Positions 36,401 through 48,500 of a stretch of DNA of 64,000 nt are shown here, piece by piece. The DNA comes from Mya arenaria (lineage: Eukaryota; Mollusca; Bivalvia; Myida; Myidae), in assembly GCF_026914265.1 (NCBI RefSeq), contig NC_069123.1, positions 48,430,949-48,494,948 of the forward strand. Reading direction: 5' to 3'. The translations under genes were made by a program, and so were the position numbers. Every line of letters begins with the position of its first letter. Position 1 is the stretch's first letter. The notes under the pieces are model-generated. The model ran no database searches. It saw only the letters and a list, made by a program, of their open reading frames with translations, and was not told where the DNA came from.

Positions 36401-37687
36401 AAGGTAATTTCCACTCGACCATCACGCATAATAAACACGACAAGATTGGTGAATTAATTTAAATCAAAGCGCGTGGATAAATTTACTCATAGCAACAGTT
36501 ATCGGGATTAACTTGCACGTGAATAAAATCAATTTGTTTTGCATTCTCGTTACCTAGGTAACTGATTGAAATCCGTGAGTAGGCTTAATTGGTAAGAGTT
36601 AGTCAGTGGAAAAAGTATTACCTGTCAGGGAAGCTGATAGATGTTCATGTTATGAAGGACCTTTAATACATGAATGGCCACGGATACCAAGGTCTGGTCA
36701 GAAAAGTACAATATTTGCTATGTTTATAAGAAAAACTCTGCGGTTTTTTTTTTGTCACTGCGATCAATCAAATAAGAATATTTGTCGAAATACGAATATG
36801 TTTAGTTTAAAAAAAACGCAATAAAAAAGTCGCAATATTCTCCCGATATCCTGAGCTATACTCATTTAATCAAATACTGTGATGGAAAATGATGAGCATG
36901 ATCACTATTACTTTATTTTTGTCACCATAGCAACAGGTTAGATTGTATTTTATTTCTGGGAAAGTTCCTCATTTATAAAGGCTGGTTCGACTGACTAATG
37001 CAGATTCCGTGTCAGATATTTTCTTGTGGGAAAACAAGATGACGTGAAAGAGTTAAACATGTTGTTGCGAATACAAACCAAGACATAGTTTGACATTTGG
37101 TTTATTGTCGATGTTAAAGGAATGTATGAACGAGACTTTCAGTACAAATTACATCTTTAAATATATGAATATGAAAATAGTCCGTCCAAACTTATCATTG
37201 CCGTGTTTATCGACCAGTATTTTGACTGTTTGTTGTTTTAGACGATTGTCCAGACGGAAAAGACTACGATAATTTTATCACTAAAACAAAATCAAAAACA
37301 AATTGGCACCGTAAACTGGTGTCTAACATGTTCACCCGCATATGCGGTTAACCAAGTAACTCAACCAGAATTAGCAGAAAAGTATACAGTAAAAAACACA
37401 CACCCTCAAATCAAAAACGCTTGACTGTGGATACAGTTGATGAACACGGAAGCTTAAGTGGGTATTTTCCGAAATAATTTTGACAAATGTCTTTAAGTTT
37501 TAAAAATACTTCAATGCTCATGTAAACATTACGTATTATGTATGAAATATTCACCACAAACACATTTACTTTGCAGCAAACATATAAAGCACAAACTATA
37601 GCGCAAATATTGTCATTTTGAACGTTATAACTTTTTTGAACACTTACAGAACAGGAGCAGCAAAACCCACAGCAGCGGGAGTTCCAT
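24408..37687 (-). CDS. Short transmembrane cadherin with four cadherin-type repeats (16 exons, 592 aa)
   Basis: Exons, 5' to 3' on the minus strand: 37687-37648, 35456-35370, 32420-32248, 31281-31222, 30931-30842, 30638-30549, 28454-28443, 28237-28112, 27863-27744, 27518-27440, 26855-26731, 26508-26302, 26086-25928, 25717-25576, 24788-24704, 24591-24408. All phases agree. A signal peptide (MELPLLWVLLLLFF) precedes the repeats. Calcium-site motifs close the repeats: DVNDEVP near 131, DIQDTPP near 243, DENDNAP near 361. A Thr/Pro stem, a membrane span near 505-527 (SLIGAIIPCLLLIWVAAATC) and a 60-residue tail without a catenin-binding motif follow. The second repeat resembles CDH23/CDHR1-type cadherins, and the whole is far shorter than CDH23. 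Calcium-dependent adhesion at the plasma membrane is inferred. The third linker (DIQDTPP) is non-canonical, and the fourth repeat lacks a closing DxNDN. Confidence 0.85.
25100..25522. mobile_element. piggyBac-like miniature element, copy 2
   Basis: It begins TTAAAAGCTGCACTCTAAC and ends with GAGTGCAGCTTCAA, the diverged inverse. It shares 'acgcaaaattggttcattcca' with the copy at 13086-13447. It sits between the last stem exon and the membrane exon of the cadherin gene. Confidence 0.6.
28376..28432. repeat. Microsatellite (TAT)n, (TTTG)n, (TTTA)n
   Basis: Adjacent simple runs of three- and four-base units lie directly downstream of the cadherin microexon on the gene strand. Confidence 0.9.
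28443..28454 (-). CDS. 12-nt microexon of the cadherin gene (PITQ)
   Basis: On the minus strand a strong acceptor (TATTTCAG) is followed by CCAATTACACAG and then a perfect donor (GTAAGTG). It adds Pro-Ile-Thr-Gln in phase 0 between '...GGKLAYSMQ' and 'SDKDAVVF...', a place where cadherin repeats normally carry a few residues before the 'F.....G' strand. Skipping it would keep the frame. Being so short, it could be chance, but both splice sites are strong and adjacent. Confidence 0.6.
28653..30524. mobile_element. Foldback (FB-like) element built of tandem 44-bp subunits
   Basis: A perfect 9-bp direct repeat GATTCGGAC lies at 28644-28652 and 30525-30533. The outer ends are perfect inverted repeats beginning AGCTGTGTGAAGTTAGCTAA. 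The left arm (28653-29732) holds roughly two dozen units and the right arm (29767-30524) roughly sixteen in opposite orientation, around a 34-bp loop. Each arm's inner boundary is a unique 36-bp inverted pair ending ATGCACAGAGAG / CTCTCTGTGCAT. The unit is about 44 bp: two or three copies of 'gacattg', then either 'caaaatcgaatgttgtgctggcac' or 'caaaagtgaaagtcgtgctagcac' variants. Long frames across the array on both strands are by-products of the repeat. Architecture and 9-bp duplication match Drosophila-type foldback elements. It sits in a cadherin intron, 24 bp from the exon 6 donor. Confidence 0.9.
32480..35130. repeat. 66-bp tandem satellite in cadherin intron 2
   Basis: About forty copies of a 66-bp unit (…gctgtatacggtgtagatg, tcagagatagccctacagtg, aacgtcagtgataactgagc, taacatt). 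Because 66 is a multiple of three, long frames stay open on the minus strand with a 22-residue period (MLAQLSLTFTVGLSLTSTPY then TA). The array is bounded by the intron between exons 35370 and 32420. Variants (a/g in 'gtagatg/gtaggtg', cct/ctt in 'agccctac/ggccttac') are regionally clustered: 'ggccttac' dominates in 34200-35100, as expected from local unit spread. Confidence 0.92.
35843..36097. mobile_element. Inverted-repeat miniature element, family B copy 1 (255 bp)
   Basis: A perfect 29-bp inverted repeat forms the ends: CAGGCCCCAATTTCTCGAAA then CTTCTTAAG, and its exact inverse at 36069-36097. A second copy in reverse orientation lies at 54722-54972. There is no coding capacity. A clear target duplication could not be read. 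Confidence 0.75.
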
Positions 37688-40600
37688 CGTCAGAATGTCC
37701 ACGCTGAAGGTCACATGGCTGTCAAAAGAGGTCACATGGCTGTCAAAATTCAAAAACTTTGTCGAGCGAAGTACGTTCTATGTGAAATGTGTAAACCGTT
37801 TATGTCACAGGCTAAGAAAGGCATTAATGCCAGTCCGGGGATAGAACGCCCCCCATAAGTATGAATGTGCGAGTCAGAACCGTAACACTATCAAGAGGAG
37901 TGTTTCTAAATTCCATCAAACTCAAAAAGATTCCGTTACACTAGCTTTTCTTTCAATAAAATAAGGTTACGAGATTTCTATCACGACATCTAGAACTTCA
38001 GAAATACTCGTACTATATATTGCAGTGAAACATAAGGAAGAAATTGTATAACTATTCAAATAGTGAACGTACTTGCATTATAACGTATACAGTCGAAATT
38101 TGGAACTCATGAACATTAAATTATATCCGCTCATATTTTGCCGTTAGGATCCAGAGGCGCGCGCGTGGATGTCGTCTGCCGTTTGTCAATGGTTGGTTAA
38201 AACCGATCGATAGAGAAATGGGGAAACAGGTGTCTACTAGTTTCTTATTAGAAAGATACTTGCTGCTAATTCACCTTTGTTAAAACATCACTGTGTATCA
38301 GTAAAGACAGGGTTGAAAAATGTTATTTCTCATATCGAAATAATGCCAGGTATGTTTATACCGGTGTATGAAATTATTTCGTTTTCACAAAAAAAACGTT
38401 ACCAGTAACGGTTTTATATCACTATACGGTGGTTACCAGGCCGAACAGTTGGTTTCCACCGGATTATCAAAAGCAAAACACCAGGGGCCAGGATGACGAA
38501 CACTCTCAAGTCCAAGTCTAGACTCAGACTCAGAAAAGCATTTTTATAAAGATACAAAAAATCAAATTTATTCCATTTTTTTTTACAAAAAATGTATTTT
38601 AAATCAAAATACTTTTTTTGTAAAAAAAATGGAATAAATTTGATTTTTTGTTCCTTTATAAAAATGCTTTTCTAATATTAAAAATTTTTATATTAGAAAA
38701 GCATTTTTATAAAGGAACAAAAAATCAAATTTATTCCATTTTTTTTACAAAAAAATGTATCTTAATACTATTTAACATTCAAATACTAATATATTTCAGC
38801 AAACTTTGCCATCAGTGCTCGGATGGAATGAAAATAACAATGAAATAAAATTTTGATTCTCGAGTCTGAATTCAGACACGAGACTGTTCGTAATCGCTGC
38901 TCCCGACCCTCGCGCTGCATCGAGCCATCGAGAGTGACTTAGAATAACGTCTTGGTTTATAGAGGGTAGCAGGGGGCTGTATATTCGCAAAAAATAAATA
39001 TACAGAGATATATGAATACAGAATAGTATATTTATTCAAAATAATGTACGTCAACAAATATCATAATGCCAAACTTGAAGAAATGAGTACATAACGCAAT
39101 GGTAATCATAGTCATGGTTTGTCTGAATCTTTCTCGAGTTTAGAATACTGGTAGACATGTACATGTGAACAGAAACATGAGAAAGGCTTCTAGGTTCATC
39201 CGATGAGTTATCAGGACGTTGTATTACGGATAACTCAAGGACCGTAACTCTGAGGCTATTTGAGGAATTATTCCTACACAATCAGTGTTATCATATTAGA
39301 TAAAGATCGGACGATATTCTTTTTTTATGCACGGAATTCTGCGGCCATGGTTTGATGGATCTACATGTACAGTGATATTATGGCCGATATCAAGTAGTGA
39401 GATATTAAGATTAGCAGCACACAGTGACCGGCCAAGTTTGTTGATCAGAAATGAATTTCTTAGGTTAAGAGAGTGGACAGAAGTCATTTGGAATTATTTA
39501 ATGTCCAGTATGCGCTAGTGGCCGTGTTTGCTTTTGACCTTTACAGAGACATAGTACCCATAAACAGTGTTAATACATATGGTAGCAAAACATGGTCAAC
39601 AGAGAACTGGCCTTAATTTTTGAGCAAAAAAGGACAAGTACGTCAAATTTTGGGTAAAACCCCTTAAAAACCCTGGAGATACTAGAACGATCTGTCCGAT
39701 AACCATCTACTAAATGCAACAATACATTATTAGCAACGGATTACTGAAACTTAGTGTTTATACCAAACATTACCAGGCCTTCTGATTTTTTTTGATCTAT
39801 CACAGTAACACTATGTAATGTTCAAGAGATCCAACAATGTGCTGTATTGCATGACATAAAGAGCTGCAGTAGATTTATAAAATATAAATAATCTGGTAAA
39901 AACGTTGAAACATGCCATAACCTTGTATGATATTATAGTTTCCAGTACCAGGTACCTTTTTAACAATTTGAAATGGCATTAACAATTTTACTATAAAGAT
40001 ATTCCAAATCACGTTATTTCTACTAGTCTGCTACCACAGAAATGAAAAAGGTTAAATGCCTAAGTTTCTTATTCAAAAACTATAAATGTGTATATAGGAC
40101 ACAGATGCCCTCACTTCCCGTCATTGCCACAAAAGCAAGGGCCAGTATTTCGCCCAATATGCATCTTAAAATAACCAGTTGCACAACAAATGAATGAGTG
40201 CATGGAAAGGCAACACTAGTCTTTCCACCATAAAGTAGTCCTGTCATTGCGAAAGACATTGTTCACATTCCTTCCAAGTTTCATGACTCTGACTAATAAG
40301 CTTATTGAGATAGATGTGACATCAAGATTCCAGGTTTCATACTTTTGACTAAGTCAAGGGCCATAACTCTAACCTTACTGGTGGCAGTCACACACTATAC
40401 CCCATACTCATTAACACTTTGAAGTTTCATCAATCCGGCTCTCATACTTTTGGAGAAATGCACGGCACAATATTGCATTCTTTAAATGCCAGTTTTTCAC
40501 AAAACCAAGGGCGACAACTCTGCACTTATTGGGCGAAGCGACCTACAAACCCCAGATCCAAAACTTCATGTGCTGTTTAACATACCTGTTTTGTGACTAG

Positions 40601-41000
40601 CTCATATATTTGGGAGCTATGCATGACACATGCGTGCTATAAAGCCTACCAGGTCAAAGACCATACCTCTGCATTTCCTGAGTGAATTCACACACAAAAC
40701 CCCAGGCCTACAACCTCACATACTGATTGTCATTGCCGTCAAGTTTTATCACTCTGGCTGTCCGTGACAGGGCAGGCGGCTTATGTGTATGCACCCACTC
40801 CTCGTAGTGTGGGCATACTTACAAAGCTAATATGAAACATATTCAGAAGTTTTCATCAAGGTCTCATGATTGAAGTCATGGTCAGGGAATACATTTCAAA
40901 TGGAACAATGACAATTGCAAATTTGTTCTCTATTACAGTATATAAAGTTTGTTTAACAATTTCAGACTTGAAATTGGGAGAGTTAAAAATGCATAATTAA
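37688..41000. other. Intergenic region between cadherin 5' end and PDPK1 3' end
   Basis: Contains the promoter side of the cadherin gene (TATA or initiator not identified), the hairpin cluster at 38535-38760, and from about 40080 to 40800 diverged modules with 'agggccataactct' that resemble other dispersed repeats. No exon was recognised. Confidence 0.45.
38535..38760. repeat. Triple inverted repeat, AT-rich (A / A' / A)
   Basis: A block reading 'aaaagcatttttataaag' through 'tttattccattttttttac' occurs at 38535-38592, in inverse at about 38615-38672, and again forward at about 38698-38753. Either outer copy can pair with the middle one, so two alternative hairpins are possible. Confidence 0.85.
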
Positions 41001-42140
41001 AACAAGAGATGTTTGTCAAACATTATGCCCCCCCCATTGTTGTCAGGATTATATGTACAATTGAATGAAATATGCATGGACTGAAATGACAGCTGATTTT
41101 TCACTGCCATTGGATGCTTTTGAGGCAGTTTTAAGATTATGACCATTCAAAGTGTGAGGATAGAGTGTGTTATGACCATGACCTTTGACTCTATGACCTA
41201 AATATCCGTAAGAGTCATCAGCTGGTCACCAAAAATCTAATTGTTAAATTTGAGGGCCATGGGTGCAAGCATTGTCAAGTTATCAAACAGACAAGCTTTT
41301 TTTGTTCAAGGTCACTGTGACCTTGACCTTTGACCTGATGACCCCTAAAATCATAAGCCCTAAAGGGCTCATCTACAGGTCAGACACAACCCCAAGTCAA
41401 GTTTGAGGGCCATGGGTGCAGGCATTGTAGAGTTATCACTCGAACAAAATTTTCGCATTCAAGGTCACTGTGACCTTATCCTTTGACCCGATGACTCCTA
41501 AAATCAATAAGGGTCATCTACTGGTCAGGCCCAGCTTCCATGTTAAGTTTGATAATCATAGGTTGATGCATTGCTGAGATATCACTGGGAGAAGATTTGT
41601 TAAGTTTCTTGTGTTAAAAGTTACTATGACCTTGACCTTTGCCCAATGACCCCAAAGTCAATAGGGGTCATCTACTGGTCAGGCCCAACCTTCATGTCAA
41701 GTTTGATGACCATAGATCCAGTACTTGTCGAGTTTACTTTCAAGGTCACAGTCTAAAATCAATAGGGGTCATCTACTGGTCAGGCCCAACCTCCAAGTCA
41801 AGTCTGAGGGCAATGGGTGCAGGCATGGTTGAGTTATCACTCGGACAACCTTTTATCATTCAAGGTCACAGTGACCTTGATCTTTGACCTGATGACCCCA
41901 AAAACAATAGGGGTCATCTACTGGTCAGGCCCAACTTCGATATCAAGTTTGATGACCAAAAGTCTAGGCATTGTTGAGTTATCACTCGGACAAGCTTTGA
42001 AATTATTTTACCATTAAAGGTCACTGATGACCATATGCCCAGGAATTGTTGAGTTATCACTCGGACAAGCTTTGGTCTACCGACGGACCGACATGTGCGA
42101 AGCAATATACCCCTCTTCTTCGAAGGGGGGCATAATAATA
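41001..42140 (+). repeat. Dispersed modular repeat, copy 2, with 'attatgcccccc' ends
   Basis: It starts 'aacaagagatgtttgtcaaa' with 'cattatgcccccccc' and ends 'ctcttcttcgaagggggg' with 'cataataat', so the termini contain a short inverted ATTATGCCCCCC / GGGGGGCATAAT pair. The interior repeats modules of about 180 bp with 'ggtcactgtgaccttgacc', 'gacctgatgacccctaaaat' and 'tactggtcaggcccaac'. It shares its interior with 1140-1950. Noncoding. Confidence 0.8.
41309..41336. promoter_or_regulatory. Perfect ERE-type palindrome plus DR1 motif inside a repeat
   Basis: 41309-41323 reads AGGTCACTGTGACCT, an inverted AGGTCA pair spaced by three, which is the consensus estrogen-response palindrome. 41324-41336 reads TGACCTTTGACCT, a perfect DR1 of the same half-site (the HNF4 / RXR class). 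Further perfect palindromes are at 41462-41476 and 41863-41877 (with CAG spacer). These are matches to known nuclear-receptor motifs, but function is unproven and they belong to a repeat module. Confidence 0.6.
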
Positions 42141-42541
42141 TGTAATGTTGTTTTTTCTACAGAGCCATCAATACTATCCCACAATTTCTTCAGGAACTCT
42201 GATTAAACAATTGCTTGTCTGAATATATTAAAAGTTCCAAACAAGACCTTATTTCCGAACTAGTTTACATAATATTGTAATTCTGATGGTCCTGTATCAC
42301 AGTATGTACAAAATAAATGGACTTATATTTCTTTCAGTTTCAAATTGATAAAACAAAACTGAATGAAACTGAATGCAATTTGGAATAAGCACATTTTATC
42401 ACTGTTTTTTTCTGCACAATGACAGGATGCCATAATTGAAAAATCTGCATCAAACACTGGATCTTTAGCCAAGAAAACAGCTTCTAGTATCTATTCTTAA
42501 TATCAACATTTTTTTGTGTCCAGTTTGTAAAGGCTGGTTTC

Positions 42542-45500
42542 TCATTTTCCGTAGTACATCTCACAAACTTTATCTATTTCCTTGCACCAGTCTACTGCTC
42601 GTTTTTGGGGTTCTTCTAGGTAGTATGTTCGATTTGGCTGAAACACGCAAAAACATGGCTTTGAATTATTTTTGTAGGCTTTTTTCACAATATCTCAAAG
42701 ACAATTTTTTATGTCATTGTTTAGTTCTCAATAATTGTTTATCTCCTTTTAATATTAAACAAGAAATGCCGCAATGTGACGAAACCTGTTTTCAATGATT
42801 GACAGAAGAACTTCAGCCTGTGTCTGTATTTTTATTTTTAGTAACAGTGACCTTGACCATAGAGACCCCAAACGCAATCCCATGAAAGGTTTCCTATAGA
42901 CCAAGTTTGGTCAAGAAATGTCAACCCTTACTGAAATTATTCAGTTTCATAGGTGAGTTTGACGCCGCCCTGACGCCCGCCCGCCCGGCCGGCCGCCCGC
43001 CTGAACAACGACATTCGTCATTCTAATAACCAGGTTTCACTTTGTGAAAACCTGGTTAATAAACTTTAAAACTTGTAAAACTTACTGTATGTACAAAAAA
43101 TATTTTAAAGTTCTTTTGCTCAGTTTTAAGATCCTTGGACCATGGAATCTGGCCCTTGAGAACCTTATTGGATGGATCTACATAGTAGAGATGGGGGCCT
43201 TCTGTTAGCAGAAACATTCGCCTTCGCGCAAACAAGCCCTGAAAAATTGAAGACAATAGTGCTAAGATGAAGTCACATTTGAATTTATGAAACACAGAAT
43301 TTAGATGGCCCTTGATCGCTCACCTGAGTAAATCTTTAATGGTGCTCTAGACATCTCTATAATTAAAGGGCACTAACTCACAGGTGACTATAGCAATTTG
43401 GGTGAAAGAATTTGATACAGGATCACTGAAGGAACATTTCTATAAATAATTTAAAATAAGGCCAGCAGATTCTGTCAGAGTAGATTTTCAAAGTTTTCAA
43501 CATAGGACACAAAAGCAGACAACCCTACGTATGCAATTGTAGACCCACCTACCAACACCATTGCAGACAAGCTTACAAACACGATTGTAGACCCAGTAAA
43601 CAACATGATTGCAGACCTGCCTATCAACACAATTGCAGACCAGCTTACAAACAGGATTTAGACCCAGTAAACAACTTGATTGCAGACCTGCCTACCATTA
43701 TGATTGCAGACCTGCTAACAAACACAATTGCAGACCAGCATACCAACAGTATTCCAAACCTGCCTACCAACACAAATGCTGACCTGCCTTAATAAAGCAT
43801 CAATGCAAACCCAATTACAACCATGATTGCAGGCCCTCCTACCAACACTATAATACACCCAGCTAAAAACACTATTGCATCCCCCCATCCCATAGAAACA
43901 TTGCAGACCTGCCTAAAAACATTATTGCTGACCAAATTACAACCATGACTGCAGAACAACCTACCAACATGATTACACACTCAACTAACAATATGATTGC
44001 AGACCCACATGATTACACACTCAACTAAGAATAGGATTGCAGACCCACCTAACAACATGATTACACACTCGACTTACAATATGATTGCAAACCCACCTAA
44101 CAACATGATTACACACGCGACTAACAATATGATTGCAAACCCACCTAACAACATGATTACACACGCGACTAACAATATGATTGCAGACCCACCTACGAAC
44201 ATGATTACACACTCAACTAAGAATAGGATTGCAAACCCACCTAACAACATGATTACACACTCCACTTACAATATGATTGCAGACCCACCTAACAACATGA
44301 TTACACACTCAACTAACAATATGATTGCAGACCCACCTACCCTCATGATTGCAGATCCACCTAACAACATGATTACACACTCGACTTACAATATGATTGC
44401 AGACCCACCTAACAACATGATTACACACTAGACTTACAATATGATTGCAGACCCACCTACCAACATGATTACACACTCAACTTACAATATGATTGCAGAC
44501 CCACCTACCCTCATGATTGCAGACCCACCTAACAACATGATTACACACTAGACTTACAATATGATTGCAGACCCACCTACCAACATGATTACACACTCGA
44601 CTTACAATATGATTGCAGACCCACCTAACAACATGATTACACACTAGACTTACAATATGATTGCAGACCCACCTACCAACATGATTACACACTCGACTTA
44701 CAATATGATTGCAGACCCACCTACCCTCATGATTGCAGACCCACCTAACAACATGATTACACACTCGACTTACAATATGATTGCAGACCCACCTACCCTC
44801 ATGATTGCAGACCCACCTAACAACATGATTACACACTCGACTTACAATATGATTGCAGACCCACCTAACAACATGATTACACACTCGACTTACAATATGA
44901 TTGCAGACCCACCTACCCTCATGATTACACACGCGACTAACAATATAAGTATATGTAGCTTCAATTACTTTGCGTTTATCAATAAGCCCTTGTTTCAGGA
45001 TGAGATGGCCCTCTGTAAATTTGTGATACTCGTTAGTTTGTGCCTGGTGCTCTAAACGCTCCTTCCTCTCTGCCTCTGTGATACTGAAAGATACAGGTCA
45101 TGAAAATTAATCTTTTATCACTAGAAATACAACCATTTTTATAACATGTTATGTAAGTTGTAACATTTCAGGACTGTTGAACATTTGATATCCTGCATAG
45201 AATTTTTTTTTCACCAATTTTTTTCAGAAAAACACCATTGCAGGAAAATGTTGGACTCCATCAGTTTTAATCATCATCGGCAACCACGGTATTTATTGCT
45301 AAACACTTTATTAATACCATGAGATAATTCACTGACAAAATCTCATTTAAATGAATGCATGAGACAGGTATGAAAACTCTTCTTCCAATGAATTTGCAGG
45401 TGACAATTAATTACTCTTCAATCAGCTGATTTTGGCAGCTGACTCCATAGGCCAGTGGTCTAGGCTGTTGATCAATTATTGTTGTGAAATGATGGACTGA

Positions 45501-48500
45501 TTTCAAATACATTACACCCAAACAATTGATTTCAATTATTTAATAGACATATGGGTAGTGAAAACAAATAATTATATTATTATAACTGTTTAAAAATATA
45601 AGATACTCAAATCCTTTTTAATACCATATCTACCGGTAATCTAATATTTTGTCAACTTTCGTCAAGAGGACCAAAATTGCAGGCTGCAGCTCATAATCAT
45701 ATTCTCTATAAGAGAACAAATCATTAAAGGGGTCAAGTCAACAATTACTTACAAGTGTGAGGTTAATATTTCACCAATTCTTTTGTCTGTAAGGCCAGGC
45801 TGAAACAAAACAATTTGAGTTTTAATATGCTGGACAACTTTTATATCAACAGCACCTACAGTGGATGCCATTACTTGTTGGCTGTTCTTTTTACTCCACT
45901 TGACCAAGAAGCTTAAAGCGTAAATTATTAAATGCAAAGTTACCCCTTTTCCTATGAATGTACATATTATCAGTGGTAAAATGTGTACCAATTATAATGG
46001 AAATACCTTTAACCTTTAACAACTTCTATTTTTGGCCAAGGTTTAAAATTTTGCATGTCAACCATAAAAACACAAACGACATGATATCCTGTCTTTTTTG
46101 TTTATACAATAATAATAGACAAACTAGAAATGGCTACATTATTATGAATTGATGATTGCAACTTATATATTTCATTTTAAAATGCAGTAAAGAGCCATAC
46201 GAATCAGTGTTTGAAATTCAAATGCTAATCTACTCACATAAACAAATCCCCCATCACCCACCTTCATAGTGCTCCAGCAGGACTCTGGGTTACTGGCGGT
46301 GGCAGGGAGGTACGGTACCAGCTCTGGGGGCTTGGATGTCTCAATATTGTCCCAGTCCACACCCTTAAAGAGCCCGTGCCCCTTCAGGTGCTCAAACCCA
46401 CCAGTCTCATCACTACCCAGCCGCTTGTCCGGTTCCAATACCTGCATATAGGGGTCACATATCACAGAACTGACAACATGGCTGGCTTAAAGACAAATGT
46501 CTTACATCAGGTACAGTGTACTTTTCATCGAATTCAGAACCGGCAAGGATTATTATTATAACAGTCATCATTAAGATATTTTGCAGAAGTTACAGGGTTT
46601 AAAATACCAATGCAATTAAGAATAGTATTAAGACTTACTAATAATTTTTCTACTAAATCTCGTGCAACAGGACTAAAGCCTTCTGGAAATTCATATTCTA
46701 ACTTTGTTATCTTTTGAAATATTTGGTACTCATGCCTGAAAAATAAAACAAAATCATTTCTTGTACATATAAAATATCTATAAGGTTAAATACAATTCAT
46801 TTTTCAAGTGCAGTTTTATGACTGCCATAACTTTGGTTTAATAAATGCATTATAAATTAGCCATAGAGTACAAATTACAACTGAGTATTCATAAAACTTA
46901 TAACTTACCCTCCCCTAAAGGGTGGTTCTCCAGACAAAAACTGGTAAAGTATACAGCCCAGAGCCCACAAGTCAGAACTGTATAACAAAATAAACAATGT
47001 GGCTGAAGTAAGTATGCGTGTATACTGCACTTACTTATTCATATTTAAAACTAGAAAGTATATACCAAATGCAAATTTTTTTTTACCATAACATTGACAA
47101 CTGAATTCTTGGGAAAAGAAAGATTTATCAAAAAGAGCGCCGAATAATAAATGCCAAAGCTAGCCTGCTGTTCATCAAGTCCTCGTTATCAATGTGCAAA
47201 CTGTCTCTGGCAACATGTGTACCAATGTTTAATCCTGTTGTTGAAGGTTTTTGAGCTATGGCCAAGGTAAACATAGGCTTTTAGCCCAATATAAAAAAAG
47301 TCAGGGTGCAGCAAAGGGACATGGTGCTAAGGGAGAATAGGGCACATAATGTGTCGGGCTTTGAAAAAATTGAACATTATGCATTTCATAGAAAACATCA
47401 GGAAATATGCTATATTGAAGTAATATAAGCCTGTAACTGCCAAATATGTCAATGTTCTATAATCCTAGCCTATATTAACAGCTGTGAAAAAAGTCATTGA
47501 CTAAAAAACTTTGTTTTGGTTTTGTATTTGTTCCATTTTTAAATGTTACTCTGTGTTTTGTAATCAAAGACAATTATGTTAATGTCAGAAATAATAGATT
47601 TTTGAAAATCTTTCAAATAATGTTGACTTAAGGAGACCAGTAACTGTTTTTTGGCAATACTCGATTATCACTTAATCCATAGTGCTAAGTATCCATAAAT
47701 AAACAACAATCAACATTTACATGTACTTGAGAGTAAACAGAAAAGAATCCACAAGCAATTAGCATCTTGAATCAAACATAAGTCAATCAATATATGAATG
47801 CTATATATATATAACCCAAAATAGCAAGTTTTTTAAACTGGTATTGACTTCATACTGAAAAGTTGTATAAACTTTTAGGAAATTCCTCCCTGCATGTGTT
47901 AAATAATTGAGGGAAACAACATGTTATCACACTGAAAAGTAGTAAGTAAACAGTCACCACTAGGAGATATTTGAGTCAATGGCATTCTGGATCTTATTCA
48001 ATACATAAAGCTGTGGGTCTTAGTACCTTTTACTGGCATGTTTACTGGTAAGCACTTCTGGGGACACATACTGGGCTGTACCAACAAAGGAGTTCTTCCG
48101 CTTGGGCTCATTTTCTTCTGAATAAAAACATCTGATTATTTCAAATAAATATTAAATATTACAGAATAAGTTATTTAATTACATAGTTGAAGAAGTACAT
48201 GATTTCATCATTGTATTTATTCACATTTAATCCCTTGAACAAGAGAAGAATCTACCTAACCCCTGTTGTGCGAGTATACAGATTGAAACAGATCTGTATA
48301 GTTTTCAAATCAAACTTTTCATAACTAATGTAAATTTACACTATCTTTAAAATTAACCTCAACAACTTTCAATTAAAATTCAATTGTTGGATAAGACAGA
48401 CAAGGACAGTGAATGTCCCATGTTGTTGTGACAAAATCAAGCAAACCTGCAAGGGAAATACTCACCATTCTGGGAATTGTCTGTGTTCCCTTTGATTATT

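Noticed and set aside
43997-45055. Frames of 130-150 codons with repeated [14 protein letters not shown] or [12 protein letters not shown]
   Set aside because: They are products of a 45-bp minisatellite in a PDPK1 intron, open on both strands.
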